Shown: positions 24,173 through 33,234, counted from the stretch's first letter. The stretch: DNA of 64,000 bases from Variovorax sp. UMC13 (GCF_014170375.1 NZ_LZZW01000033.1:62001-126000), one strand, 5' to 3'. The notes: a model not told the origin generated them from the letters alone. A program made the numbers and translations.

Positions 24173-24844
24173 ATGGCTACGAGTCTTCTACCGTCTCCTT
24201 TCCCCACAGGTCGCCCCTTCCGGCCGCTGGCGTCGATGCTGCCTGCGCGGACTCCCTCGTCGGTAGCGCCTCGCCGGAGTGACCCCGCACTTCGCATTGG
24301 CCATCAAGTCCGCTCGCTCCGGATCGCAGCCGGCGCCTCGGGCGGTGAGTTGGCATCCCGTTCCGGTGTTTCTCGATCCATGCTCTCGCGCATCGAACGT
24401 GGACTCGTCTCTCCTTCCGTCGAATCTCTTGATCGCATCGCGAGCGGGCTCGGCGTTCCCGTCTCCCGCTTTTTTAGCGACCAAACCACTCGCACCGACT
24501 TCTCCCATGTGCCCGCTGGGCGAGGTATCTTGGTAGATCGCGTGGGCGCCGTGGCGGGCTACCGCTATGAACTCCTTGGCCACCAGCTTTCAGGGAACCT
24601 GTTCGTAGAACCTTACCTGGTCACGCTTCTGCCCGATGCTCAGCCCTATGTCACCTTCCAGCATCCCGGCATAAAGTTCGTACACGTGGTCAGTGGTCGA
24701 GTCTCCTATCGCTACGGCGCCAAGGTCGTAAAGCTGGCCCCCGGAGATTCGCTCCAATTTGATGCGACCGCGCTGCATGGAATCGAAGCCATTGAAGAGG
24801 AGCCCGTTAGCTACCTATCAGTTGTCTTCACGTTGCGTGACTAG
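24173..24844 (+). CDS. XRE-cupin transcriptional regulator (module copy 2)
   Basis: A 223-residue paralogue of the protein at 18550-19224: HTH with IGHQVRSLRIAAGASGGELASRSGVSRSMLSRIERGLVSPS and a cupin domain with VTFQHPGIKFVHVVSGRVSYRYG and LAPGDSLQFDATALHGIEAIEE. Differences concentrate in the first 40 residues. The frame is open back to 24041, but similarity to the paralogue starts near ATG 24173, which is taken as the start; the ribosome-binding site is weak. Likely effector and targets are unknown; the neighbouring SDR and hydrolase genes are candidates. Confidence 0.88.
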   Translation: MATSLLPSPFPTGRPFRPLASMLPARTPSSVAPRRSDPALRIGHQVRSLRIAAGASGGELASRSGVSRSMLSRIERGLVSPSVESLDRIASGLGVPVSRFFSDQTTRTDFSHVPAGRGILVDRVGAVAGYRYELLGHQLSGNLFVEPYLVTLLPDAQPYVTFQHPGIKFVHVVSGRVSYRYGAKVVKLAPGDSLQFDATALHGIEAIEEEPVSYLSVVFTLRD

Positions 24845-25067
24845 ACGCCTCGCAAGCACTGCCAAGATTGCAGCGGCCTGCGGATAGGCCGAGGGCGTGG
24901 AGAGCCGGACGACGTGATCCTAAGACACTGATCGTCCCGACGCTATCGCGGAACACGTCTCAAATCTCACTCCGAGCAAGCATTCGTCCAAGATCATGCC
25001 TGCCCCACTGGGACAAGACGGCTAAAGTAGCTGGCCTTTACACACAAGAGAGCACCGACAGGCCGGG

Positions 25068-25985
25068 TCACGTCCCGATCTCGGCCTGCGTCAGCGTGAT
25101 GCAAAAATCGCGCACGAGTTTCAAGGGAGGCGGTTCGGTCCGGCCTTCGAGGGTGATGAAGGCCAACTGCACGCTCAGCCCGGCATCGGGCTCGAGCCGG
25201 AGCTCCACCAGTTCTCCCTTGGCCAGAAGCTCATGCGCCGATGCCAGCATGCCGAGAAAGATGGCATCGCTGTTCTGAACGGCGGCAATCAATGCCCCGA
25301 TCTCGTCCGACGAGATGTGAAGCCAATGCTGCGGGTTTGCATCGCGTCCGTAGCACTCGACCAGGATGCGCGCCACGTCGTCGCTCACGTTCGACGAGAT
25401 CAAGGGGTACCGCACCAGGTCCTCGAAGCGCATGGCGCCGCGCCCCTCCGACAGCAATGGATGTCCGCTGCGGCAGATGAAGCCGGAGCGCATGGTCGGC
25501 AGCAGCTCGATATGCAGGTCCTCGCGCGGCAGCACCACCCTGTAGGTCAGCACCACGGCATCCAGCGTACGCGCCCGCAGCGCCGCTAGCTGCACATCGG
25601 CGGCGCCGCTGCGAATCTGCAGGCTCACCTTCGGATGGTTGCACAGCATCTGCGTCAGCAAGGGCGCCGAGAACAGTGCACTCGACGCCCCACCCAAGCC
25701 CAGCCGCACTACGCCGGCCTCGCCGTCCGCCAGCAAAGCAGCCGCACGCTTGAGCTCATGCACCTCCATGGAGATGCGCTTGGCGCGCGCCAGCGCCATG
25801 GCACCGAAAGGCGTGAGCTCGTTTCGCTTGCCCACGCGATCGATCACCTGCATGCCCAACTCCTGCTCCAGCACCTGGATGCTGCGACTCAGCGCCGGCT
25901 GGGTCAGATGGACCTTTTCCGAGGCCCGGCTGAAAGAGCCCGTCTCGGCGAGCGCCAATAGGTGGTCGAGCTGCTGAAGATTCAT
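25068..25985 (-). CDS. LysR family transcriptional regulator
   Basis: A 305-residue LysR protein: N-terminal winged helix MNLQQLDHLLALAETGSFSR and ASEKVHLTQPALSRSIQVLEQELGMQVIDR, linker helix, then the two-lobed effector domain from about residue 90 (VRLGLGGASSALFSAPLLTQ, HPLLSEGRGAMRFEDL). It is divergent from the Bug receptor gene with 111 bp between them, the standard arrangement for a LysR activator and its target. A T-N11-A palindrome lies 12 bp from its start codon. Confidence 0.92.
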   Translation of the reverse strand: MNLQQLDHLLALAETGSFSRASEKVHLTQPALSRSIQVLEQELGMQVIDRVGKRNELTPFGAMALARAKRISMEVHELKRAAALLADGEAGVVRLGLGGASSALFSAPLLTQMLCNHPKVSLQIRSGAADVQLAALRARTLDAVVLTYRVVLPREDLHIELLPTMRSGFICRSGHPLLSEGRGAMRFEDLVRYPLISSNVSDDVARILVECYGRDANPQHWLHISSDEIGALIAAVQNSDAIFLGMLASAHELLAKGELVELRLEPDAGLSVQLAFITLEGRTEPPPLKLVRDFCITLTQAEIGT

Positions 25986-25996
25986 GGCGATCACCT

Positions 25997-26013
25997 CATG
26001 AGTACGACTCATG
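25997..26013. promoter_or_regulatory. LysR-type operator: palindrome with T-N11-A
   Basis: CATGAGT-ACG-ACTCATG is a perfect 7-bp inverted repeat with a 3-base spacer. Its TGAGTACGACTCA core (25999-26011) has the T-N11-A form of LysR recognition sites. It sits between the divergent lysR and Bug genes. A TTGACA hexamer at 26044-26049 could be the -35 box of the Bug operon, but no good -10 box follows at the right distance. Confidence 0.6.
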
Positions 26014-26096
26014 GTAACAAAGTAAATAATGCATTGGACGGCCTTGACAGCAGTTCCTAGCATCCGACCGAACTACTTCCACACAAGGATTCGGTC

Positions 26097-27083
26097 ATGA
26101 AAAGTTGGTCCCGATGGCTCTGCGTACCCGCCCTCCTCGCCCTGGGGACGCTCTCGATGGCGGAGTCCAAATACCCCTCCAGGGTGGTCTCTCTGATGGT
26201 CCCCTATGCCGCCGGCGCGGCCAGCGACATCACAGCCCGCGCGCTGAGCGGGCCGGTAGGCAAGGACCTGGACGGGCAGGTCATCGTCGAGAACCTCGGC
26301 GGCGCCAGCGGCACGATCGCCGCGGGCAAGGTGCTGACGGCGCCGGCCGACGGCTACTACCTGTTCCAGGGCTCGCCCAGCGAACTCATCCTGCCGACGA
26401 TCGTCAACAAGAGCACCCGCTACAAGCCGGAAGACTTCCAGTGGGTCGCGCCCGTCGCCACTTCGCCCATCATCGTGGTCGTCAGTTCCGCGCTGCCGGT
26501 CCAGTCGCTCGACGAACTGGTCCAGCTCGCACGGTCGCGCAAAGCCGCGCCGCTGTCCTATGGCACGACGGGCGCGGGCACCTTGTACAACCTGCTGGGC
26601 GAACTGTTCATCAAGCGGACCGGCGCCGAGATCACGCACGTGCCCTACAAGGGCGGCGCGCCGCTGATCCAGGACCTGATCGGCGGGCAGATCGACTTCG
26701 CCTTCATGCCCTACCAGGCCAGCTATGCGGACTTCGCGAAGCAGGGCCGCCTGCGCGTCATCGGCGCGCTGGGTTCCGCCCAGAGCCTTCCGGCGCAGTT
26801 CAAGGGCGTGCAATCGAGCGCGGACAGCAAGGCTCTAAAGGACTTCAACTTCAGCATCTGGACCGGCTACGCCGTCAAGAAGGGCACGCCGCGCCCGGTC
26901 GTGGAGCGACTCAATGCGGCGATCACCAATGCGCTCAAGGATCCCCAAGCACGGGACCTGCTCGAGCAACAGGCCAAGACGATCTTCGAGCCCATGAGCG
27001 TCGAGGCGGGCGAAAGCTTCTACGCCAAAGAGATCGCGCGCTATCGCGAGCTGGTGAAAACCACCGGCTACGAACTTCCGTGA
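26097..27083 (+). CDS. Bug/TctC-family periplasmic receptor
   Basis: A 328-residue protein with a signal peptide (KSWSRWLCVPALLALGTLSM, cut near residue 22) and Bug motifs: YPSRVVSLMVPYAAGAASDI, ENLGGASGTIAAGKV, DGYYLFQGS, SYGTTGAGTLYNLLGELF and VPYKGGAPLIQDLIGGQIDFAF. ATG 26097 has AAGGA 8 bases upstream. It is an orphan receptor with no permease in its operon, common in Burkholderiales. It may feed the TctAB pair at 6660-8681 or one elsewhere. It leads an operon with an esterase and an M20 peptidase. Confidence 0.92.
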   Translation: MKSWSRWLCVPALLALGTLSMAESKYPSRVVSLMVPYAAGAASDITARALSGPVGKDLDGQVIVENLGGASGTIAAGKVLTAPADGYYLFQGSPSELILPTIVNKSTRYKPEDFQWVAPVATSPIIVVVSSALPVQSLDELVQLARSRKAAPLSYGTTGAGTLYNLLGELFIKRTGAEITHVPYKGGAPLIQDLIGGQIDFAFMPYQASYADFAKQGRLRVIGALGSAQSLPAQFKGVQSSADSKALKDFNFSIWTGYAVKKGTPRPVVERLNAAITNALKDPQARDLLEQQAKTIFEPMSVEAGESFYAKEIARYRELVKTTGYELP

Positions 27084-27117
27084 ACCACCCGTCACTTCAA
27101 ACACCGGAGACAAGCAC

Positions 27118-28785
27118 ATGAAGCACATCAGATCGACATGGCCCGCCCTTCTCGCAGCACTGGCCCTCGCTGCCTGCGGCGGCGGCAATGACGGCAGCGC
27201 CCCCACTACGCCAGCGGTCGCGGCCGACAGCTCAGCGCCGCCCGCGCCGCCAACGGCCCAGGCCGCCAACATCGCCCTCACGACCGAAGGCACGGTGGCC
27301 GGCGTCACGGGCTCCGGGTCGGTCGCCTTCCTGGGCATCCCCTACGCGAAGCCGCCCGTGGGCGCGTTGCGGTGGGCGCCGCCGCAGCCACCCGCGGCAC
27401 ACGACGGCACGCTGCAGGCCACGGCCTTCGGTAGCGCCTGCCTCCAGGGGCCGGGCATCGAGACCAAGTCTTCGGAAGACTGCCTCTACCTGAACGTATG
27501 GAAGCCCGCGAACGCCAAGCCCGGCGACAAGCTGCCGACGCTCTTCTACATCCATGGCGGCGCCTTCACGATCGGCTCCGGCGCCCAGGGCCCGGCCGCG
27601 TTGGCCAGTCGCGGCGTCGTGGTGGTTAGCATCAACTACCGCCTGGGTGCGCTCGGCTTCCTGGCCAACAAGGCGCTGCGCACCGCCAACAAGGACGGCA
27701 GCCTGGGCAACTTCGCGCTGATGGACGAACTCGCCGCGCTCGACTGGACCCGGCGCAACATCGCGGCCTTCGGCGGCGATGCGAGCAACGTAACTGTGTG
27801 GGGCACCTCCGCGGGCGCCACGCAGAGCTTCTCGCTGCTGCAATCGCCCAAGGCCGCGGGGCTGTTCCAGCGCGTGGTTATGCAGAGCGGCGGATCGGCC
27901 GAGTACTCGAACCCCTCGATGGACAGCTCGCTGGCCGTCGGCGACACCGCCGTCGCGAAGCTGGGCTGCGCCACCGCCGCGGACGTGGTGGCCTGCCTGC
28001 GCGCCGTCCCCACGTCGGCACTGCTGGCGCAAGGCGGACTCAAGTGGCGGCCGACGGTGGACAACAAGATCCTCACGCAGACGCCCGCACGCGCCTTCGA
28101 AACCGGGAACTTCAATCAGGTGCCAGTCATGATCGGCGGCGTCTACGACGAAGGCACGATATTCGCCGACACCTCGGAGACCGCCGATAACTATGGGCTC
28201 TATCTGCACTCGCTGGCACCTGCGGGCTACGATACGAGCAAGCTCGACGCGGCCTATCCCGCTGCAAACTTCGCAGTACCAGCTCAAGGTTATGCGCGAG
28301 CCTTGGGCGACTCCTTGTATGCCTGTGCGAACAGCGCTCGGCGTACCTCGCTATCGGCATGGGTGCCGGTCTACGGCTACGAGTTCGTCGACCCGCAACT
28401 GTCGTTCCCGGCTGTGGCGCCGAAGAGCTTCTACTACGGCTCTTCGCACGGCATGGACTCCTACTACCTGACCGGCAGCGTCGATGCCCTGACGTCCTAC
28501 CCTTACTTCGACCAGGCCAGCACGACACCCGACGCCACCACGACGGCGCAACGCAAGGCGCTATCGGAGCAGGCGATCACCTACCTGCTGAATTTCGTGC
28601 GCAACGGCGATCCGAACGGCGACGGCCGCAACGTCGGCACGCGCTGGCCGCGCTTCACCGGCCGTGCCGACCGGACCATCCTAAGCCTGACCTATCCCGC
28701 GGCCGTGGCCACCACCGATGCCTTCGAGCGAGCGCACCAGTGCGACACGGTGTGGGGCCCTGGCGTTTTCCCGCCCCTTTACTGA
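27118..28785 (+). CDS. Type-B carboxylesterase, lipoprotein
   Basis: A 555-residue member of the carboxylesterase type B family. Its lipoprotein signal is LLAALALAACGGG, with Cys near residue 20. The catalytic domain shows FLGIPYAKPPVGALRW, SEDCLYLNVWKP (the type-B SEDCLyLN box), FYIHGGAFTIGSG for the oxyanion hole, and VWGTSAGATQS with Ser231. The elbow has Thr where the family usually has Glu (GESAGG). VYDEGTIF and SSHGMD supply the likely acid and His. ATG 27118 follows GGAGA by about 8 bases. It probably hydrolyses an ester at the cell envelope to release what the Bug receptor binds. Confidence 0.9.
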   Translation: MKHIRSTWPALLAALALAACGGGNDGSAPTTPAVAADSSAPPAPPTAQAANIALTTEGTVAGVTGSGSVAFLGIPYAKPPVGALRWAPPQPPAAHDGTLQATAFGSACLQGPGIETKSSEDCLYLNVWKPANAKPGDKLPTLFYIHGGAFTIGSGAQGPAALASRGVVVVSINYRLGALGFLANKALRTANKDGSLGNFALMDELAALDWTRRNIAAFGGDASNVTVWGTSAGATQSFSLLQSPKAAGLFQRVVMQSGGSAEYSNPSMDSSLAVGDTAVAKLGCATAADVVACLRAVPTSALLAQGGLKWRPTVDNKILTQTPARAFETGNFNQVPVMIGGVYDEGTIFADTSETADNYGLYLHSLAPAGYDTSKLDAAYPAANFAVPAQGYARALGDSLYACANSARRTSLSAWVPVYGYEFVDPQLSFPAVAPKSFYYGSSHGMDSYYLTGSVDALTSYPYFDQASTTPDATTTAQRKALSEQAITYLLNFVRNGDPNGDGRNVGTRWPRFTGRADRTILSLTYPAAVATTDAFERAHQCDTVWGPGVFPPLY

Positions 28786-28807
28786 CAACGCGAACAAACC
28801 ACATCCG

Positions 28808-30217
28808 ATGAACGAACAACCCGTGATCGACCACCTCCACGCACGCCAGCCGGCGATCGTGGACTGGCTCAAGACCTTCCTACGCATTCCGAGCGTCAGC
28901 GCGGATCCGGCCTTCGCGCCCGACATGGCCGCGGCGCGCGAGCTGCTGCTGGCACGGCTGCGCGAGATCGGCCTGAGCGATGTGCGCCTGCTCGACGGCG
29001 GCGGCGAACCCGCCGTCTACGGCGAATGGAACGGCGCGCCCGGCAAGCCGACGCTGATGGTCTACGGCCACTACGACGTGCAGCCCGCCGACCCGATCGC
29101 GCTGTGGCGCACGCCGCCCTTCGAGCCGACCGAGATCGACGGCCGGCTCTATGCACGCGGCACCTCTGACGTGAAAGGCTCGACCACCATCGCGCTCGAG
29201 GTGGTGGCCGCCTACCTTGCGGTGCAGGGCGGCTGCCCGGTCAACATCAAGGTGTTCCTCGAGGGCGAAGAGGAAACTGGCAGCCCGTCGCTGCGCACCA
29301 TCGTCGAGCGCCACCGCGCGCTGTTGAACGCCGACGCGGTGCTGTCCGCTGATGGCGGCCGCGCCAGCGCAAGCGTGCCAACCATCAACACCGGCGCACG
29401 CGGCAATGCGCAGCTCGAAGTGCACCTGCGCACCGCCGCCAAGGACCTGCATTCGGGCCGCTATGGCGGAAGCGTGCGAAATGCGCTGCACGAGATGGCG
29501 CGCCTGGTCGCATCGCTGCATCTGGACGACGGCGGCGTGGCCGTCGACGGCTTCTACCGCGGGTCCGCGCCGCCCACCTCGAAGCAGCGCGCCGACACGG
29601 CGGCCTTCCCCTACGACGAGACGGCCTTCTTCTCGGACGTCGGCGGCAGCTCGCACGGCGAAGATGGCTACACGCCGCGCGAACGCGTCACCCTGCGCCC
29701 GGCGCTCGACGTCAACGGCCTGTGGGGCGGCTACACCGGCGAGGGCGGCAAGACCATCGTCCCTTGCGAAGCCGGCGCCAAGCTCACGGTGCGCGTCGTC
29801 GAAGGCCAAGACCCGGTGGCCGTGCTTCAGGCCGTTCTGCAGCATCTGCGGCAACGCTGCCCCGCGGGCTGCACGCTCGAGGTGATCGCAATCAACGACG
29901 GCTCGCCCGCATCGAGCTTGGCTCCCGAACATCCACTGGTGCGCGCCGCCGAGGCGGTGCTCGCCCGCGAATCGGGCCAGCAGGCCATCCATGTGCGGCT
30001 GGGCGCCACCGTGCCGATCACGGCCATCTTCAAGCAAACGCTAGGCATCGACACGCTGATGTTCGGCTACAACCTGCCCGACGAGGACTTGCACGCCCCC
30101 AACGAGTTCTTCCGGCTGAAGTCGATTCAGGAAGGTGCACGCGCCTGGACTCAGCTGCTGGCCGAGCTGGGCCGGTGCACGCCGGCATCTTTCCACCGAA
30201 CGGCGCAGTCGGCGTAG
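28808..30217 (+). CDS. M20 family metallopeptidase (dipeptidase-like)
   Basis: A 469-residue cytoplasmic M20 enzyme starting at ATG 28808, 23 bp after the esterase. Metal-site motifs are all present: VYGHYDVQPAD (His88, Asp90), RGTSDVKG (Asp121), FLEGEEETGSPS (Glu154/155), DGG in the next strand, and the C-terminal HAPNEFF His. The lid domain carries DLHSGRYGGSVRNAL, as in the CNDP/dipeptidase subfamily. It likely cleaves an amide or peptide bond in the imported compound, working after the esterase. Confidence 0.92.
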   Translation: MNEQPVIDHLHARQPAIVDWLKTFLRIPSVSADPAFAPDMAAARELLLARLREIGLSDVRLLDGGGEPAVYGEWNGAPGKPTLMVYGHYDVQPADPIALWRTPPFEPTEIDGRLYARGTSDVKGSTTIALEVVAAYLAVQGGCPVNIKVFLEGEEETGSPSLRTIVERHRALLNADAVLSADGGRASASVPTINTGARGNAQLEVHLRTAAKDLHSGRYGGSVRNALHEMARLVASLHLDDGGVAVDGFYRGSAPPTSKQRADTAAFPYDETAFFSDVGGSSHGEDGYTPRERVTLRPALDVNGLWGGYTGEGGKTIVPCEAGAKLTVRVVEGQDPVAVLQAVLQHLRQRCPAGCTLEVIAINDGSPASSLAPEHPLVRAAEAVLARESGQQAIHVRLGATVPITAIFKQTLGIDTLMFGYNLPDEDLHAPNEFFRLKSIQEGARAWTQLLAELGRCTPASFHRTAQSA

Positions 30218-30238
30218 GCACGCCCCCGTCCATCGGAC

Positions 30239-30262
30239 GCGCACGCCATCAGCGGCGTGCGC
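30239..30262. terminator. Strong GC hairpin downstream of the M20 gene
   Basis: GCGCACGCC (30239-30247) and GGCGTGCGC (30254-30262) form a perfect 9-bp stem with a 6-base loop, 21 bp after the stop codon. No T run follows, so termination would need help. Its position makes it the probable end of the Bug-esterase-peptidase message. Confidence 0.45.
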
Positions 30263-30376
30263 GGGGTCGCACCGGTGGAATGTCTTACGTCAATACCTCG
30301 CGCGGCACGCTCAGGCGCCTTCACTGGCGGCCATGCAGCCCGACGGCCGCCACACCGTCGCCACTTGCACCTCAGC

Positions 30377-30757
30377 TCAGGTGCCGGCCACCCGCATCAA
30401 CGCGCCGGCATAGGCCATGAAGGCATCGAACTGCGTTGCCTTGTCGAACACCGCGTCGGCGCCTTGAGCGATCGCGCGATGCGCGGAGGCCTCGGCATAG
30501 TTGGTGAGCACCACCACGCGCTGATGCGGCAGCCGCTGCGCGCAGGCCTTGATCACCTCCATGCCCGACCCCTCTTCGAGGAACAGGTCGGTGACCATCA
30601 GGTCCCATCCCTGACCGTTGCGAGAAAGCCATCGGGTGGCCTCTGCTTGCGAGGGTGCAATGCCGACCACTTCGCAGTCGACGGCGTCCTCCAGCAATCC
30701 GAGGAGCACATCACGAATGGAAGGGTTGTCTTCAACCAGGAAAACACGAAGCGTCAT
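30377..30757 (-). CDS. Single-domain response regulator (receiver only)
   Basis: A 126-residue CheY-like receiver: VFLVEDNPSIRDVL with the acidic pair, LMVTDLFLEEGSGMEVIKA carrying the phosphoacceptor Asp (VTD) near residue 55, VVVLTNYAEASAHRAIAQGADAVFDKATQFD with the conserved Thr and Lys. There is no output domain and no kinase gene nearby. It lies just upstream of the polysaccharide locus on the other strand and might influence it, but nothing in the sequence shows that. Confidence 0.88.
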   Translation of the reverse strand: MTLRVFLVEDNPSIRDVLLGLLEDAVDCEVVGIAPSQAEATRWLSRNGQGWDLMVTDLFLEEGSGMEVIKACAQRLPHQRVVVLTNYAEASAHRAIAQGADAVFDKATQFDAFMAYAGALMRVAGT

Positions 30758-31045
30758 GAAGAAAATGCGATAGATCGACGCGACATCACGGCACGTCGAC
30801 GATGCGAAATCGGTGCGAAAAAAGAGCAGCGCGCTCGACGCGGAGAGCGCGCCGATGGATGCACCCGGAAGTCTAGCGGCTCACGTCGCGCAGCGTGAAC
30901 GGGCGGCGAGCAGGACCCGCCTTCCGCCTACAGACAAGGTATGGCTCAAATGCTTAAAAAACTGAGCCAATGGCCGATAGCAAGGTGTCAAAGAAGAGAC
31001 AATGCTCGGCGTGCCATCACGGAGCGCAACAGGCAAAAGCGAACG
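30758..31045. other. Intergenic, no clear feature
   Basis: The 288 bp between the divergent response-regulator and DUF1508-like genes must hold their promoters; no convincing -35/-10 pair or operator was recognised. Confidence 0.3.
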
Positions 31046-31288
31046 ATGAAATATGTAGTGATACCCGTCAGGGGTGGCCGCTGGGTTTGGGAGTTGCGCG
31101 ACGCGGAAGGCGATGCGGTGTGCGGAAGCACAGGAAATTTTCCCACACGCGATGCAGCGCTGCAGGCCATCCATGCGGTACGCTCCCTGACCCAGAAGGC
31201 GAAGATCTTCGACCCACTGGGGAATGTGTTGGAAGTCGGTGCCCCAGATAGCGCCGCTCCGAACACGCCGAACGCAACGCCCTCGTAG
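31046..31288 (+). CDS. Small DUF1508-like conserved protein, 80 residues
   Basis: From ATG 31046: MKYVVIPVRGGRWVWELRDA, then EGDAVCGS, NFPTRDAALQAIHAVRSL and a Pro/Ala-rich tail. The order MK-x-V-I-P-x-x-GG..W.L.D.EG....S..F....A...I matches the protein at 1744-1953, so the two are family members. The ribosome-binding site is weak, and an in-frame extension to 30941 lacks similarity. Function is unknown. Confidence 0.6.
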   Translation: MKYVVIPVRGGRWVWELRDAEGDAVCGSTGNFPTRDAALQAIHAVRSLTQKAKIFDPLGNVLEVGAPDSAAPNTPNATPS

Positions 31289-31630
31289 CCCCTCCTACTT
31301 ACGCGGCACACACGGCGAACCTGCTCGAGGCTCTGCGCTGGGTTGCGCGAGTTGTGCGCGAGAGACAGTTTGCGCACAGCCCTCGCCAGAATTTGAATAC
31401 AAAAGTTTCCTGAATTCGAAGGCCTCCCATCTTTATGGGACAGCTTTGCCGCACTTCGTCATTTTTGCGAATTAAGCCTTGGCTAGAATTGCAAACGACG
31501 CTGCTTCGTCCCTGAAGTGCGCGCCGACTTTCAGTCTCACCGATGCCTTCTCTGCGCCGTGCGCAGTCGGAACGAGCAGCGGATTGACCGGCTATGCGTC
31601 ATCACCGAGACAGTCAAGGAACAACCAGTT
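31289..31630. promoter_or_regulatory. Leader region of the wza operon
   Basis: This 342-bp region between the DUF1508-like gene and wza turns A+T-rich at 31395-31500. TTTTTG (31458-31463) and TAGAAT (31480-31485) stand 16 bases apart and are the best sigma-70 candidate; the -35 box is poor. No JUMPstart/ops-like element was found. Confidence 0.3.
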
Positions 31631-32803
31631 TTGAAGCGCTTTGCATCGAAAAATGCCGCACGAGGCGGGTGGATGATTGCCGTCTGCGCCAGTCTTCTCG
31701 CGCTGCAAGGCTGCGCGGTGGTCACGGCTCCGGGCTTCGGCTATGCCGACGCGGGCACGCGCACCAGCGTGCCGCTGGGACAGTATGTGGCCGGCGACCC
31801 GGACAATCCTGCGCAAGGCGTGATCATCCCAATCACCAAGGACCTGATCCAGGCCCAAAGGCTCTCGCAGCCGCGCGACGTCGCACCGGAAGTCAAGGCA
31901 CTGTTCGGCACGCCCGTGCCCTATACCATCGGCCCGAGCGACGTGATCGGCATCGTGGTGTACGACCATCCCGACCTGCTGCCCTCGGCGGGTGCGGTGA
32001 TCAGCCAGCAGGCCGACCCTACTGGCATCAGTGCTGCACCCGGCTTCATCGTAAGTGCTTCCGGTGAGATCAGCTTCCCCTATATCGGCCGCACCAAGAT
32101 CGCAGGACTGACGGAAATCGAAGCCAGCGACATGATGGCCAAGAAGCTGGCCCCGTACATTCGGGACCCGCAAGTCACGATCCGGATCGCATCCTTCCGC
32201 AGCCGCCGCGCCTTTGTCGAAGGTGAAGTGCGCGTGCCCGGCATGCAGATTTTCACCGACGTGCCGATGACGCTGCCACAGGCCATCAGCCGCGCGGGTG
32301 GCATCACGGCCGCGGGCGACCGCACCATGGTCACACTCACGCGCAACGACGTTACGACGCGCATCGACATGCCCTTGCTCGAGGCACTGGGGGTCAACGC
32401 GAACAAGATCTTGCTACAAAGCGACGACCTGGTCTCGGTCCGCAACCGCGAGGAGAACAAGGTGTATGTGATGGGTGAGGTCACGCGCCCCGCTGCGCTG
32501 CTCATGAACAACGGCCGGCTGAGCCTGAATCAAGCACTGGGTGAAGCCGGTGGCGCCAGCGTGCTCACGGCCAACACCTCGCAGATCTATGTCATCCGCA
32601 ACAACGCGCAGGGCGACCCGGCGCTGTTCCACCTGAATGCCGCTTCACCCGCAGCGCTCGCACTGGCCGAGAACTTCGCGCTCAAGCCGCGTGATGTGGT
32701 GTATATCGATCCCGTCCCGCTGGTGCAATGGAACCGCATCATCAGCCTGATCCTGCCAAGCGCGCAGGTGGTCAGTCTTGGCAGCGAGATCAACGCCCGG
32801 TGA
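31631..32803 (+). CDS. wza: Polysaccharide export outer-membrane protein Wza
   Basis: A 390-residue lipoprotein. The start is taken as TTG 31631, because AAGGA lies about 10 bases upstream and the signal then begins MKRFASKNAARGGWMIAVCA and ends in lipobox LALQGC. The body shows the polysaccharide export (PES) domain (YTIGPSDVIGIVVYDHPDL, SASGEISFPYIGRTKIAGLT) and two SLBB domains (VEGEVRVPGMQIF...ISRAGG and VMGEVTRPAALLM...ALGEAGG), as in octameric Wza. It exports the polymer made by the cluster. Its stop overlaps the wzb start. Confidence 0.92.
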   Translation: MKRFASKNAARGGWMIAVCASLLALQGCAVVTAPGFGYADAGTRTSVPLGQYVAGDPDNPAQGVIIPITKDLIQAQRLSQPRDVAPEVKALFGTPVPYTIGPSDVIGIVVYDHPDLLPSAGAVISQQADPTGISAAPGFIVSASGEISFPYIGRTKIAGLTEIEASDMMAKKLAPYIRDPQVTIRIASFRSRRAFVEGEVRVPGMQIFTDVPMTLPQAISRAGGITAAGDRTMVTLTRNDVTTRIDMPLLEALGVNANKILLQSDDLVSVRNREENKVYVMGEVTRPAALLMNNGRLSLNQALGEAGGASVLTANTSQIYVIRNNAQGDPALFHLNAASPAALALAENFALKPRDVVYIDPVPLVQWNRIISLILPSAQVVSLGSEINAR

Positions 32804-33234
32804 AGTCGGTTCTAGTGGTCTGCATCGGCAACATCTGCCGAAGCCCGATGGGTGAAGCCCTGCTGGCTGCCGCGTTGCCGCAGTTGTTGGTGTCGTCCGC
32901 CGGTACGGGCGCGCTTATCGGCCACCCAGCCGACGACATCGCCAAAGCGCTGATGAGCGCGCGCGGGCTCGACATCGAGACCCACCGAGCGCGCCAGCTC
33001 ACGCAACTGATGTGCCAGCAGGCCGACCTGATCCTCACCATGGACGACGGCCAGCGCCGCCATATCGAAAGCCGTTACCCGCTCACGCGCGGCAAGGTAT
33101 TTCGATTTGCAGAAAGCCTCAAGCAGGACGTGCCAGACCCTTATCGCCAGGGTCAGGACGCATTCGAACACGCCCTGCAACTTATCGACGCCGGTGCCCA
33201 AGCCTGGGCCGAACGGATACAGAAATTCAAATGA
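32800..33234 (+). CDS. wzb: Low-molecular-weight protein tyrosine phosphatase Wzb
   Basis: A 144-residue enzyme starting at GTG 32800, overlapping the wza stop as GTGA. The phosphatase loop VCIGNICRSPMGEA gives Cys8-x5-Arg14, and VPDPYRQ supplies the general acid Asp113. It removes phosphate from the tyrosine tail of Wzc, and the cycle controls chain export and length. The position between wza and wzc is the standard one. Confidence 0.93.
   Translation: MKSVLVVCIGNICRSPMGEALLAAALPQLLVSSAGTGALIGHPADDIAKALMSARGLDIETHRARQLTQLMCQQADLILTMDDGQRRHIESRYPLTRGKVFRFAESLKQDVPDPYRQGQDAFEHALQLIDAGAQAWAERIQKFK

Noticed and set aside
25068..25985. LysR gene as the traR of the Tn4371-type element
   Set aside because: Tn4371-type traR is also LysR-like, but this gene is divergent from a Bug receptor with a T-N11-A site between them and lies 7 kb from the relaxase, so a catabolic regulator is the better reading.
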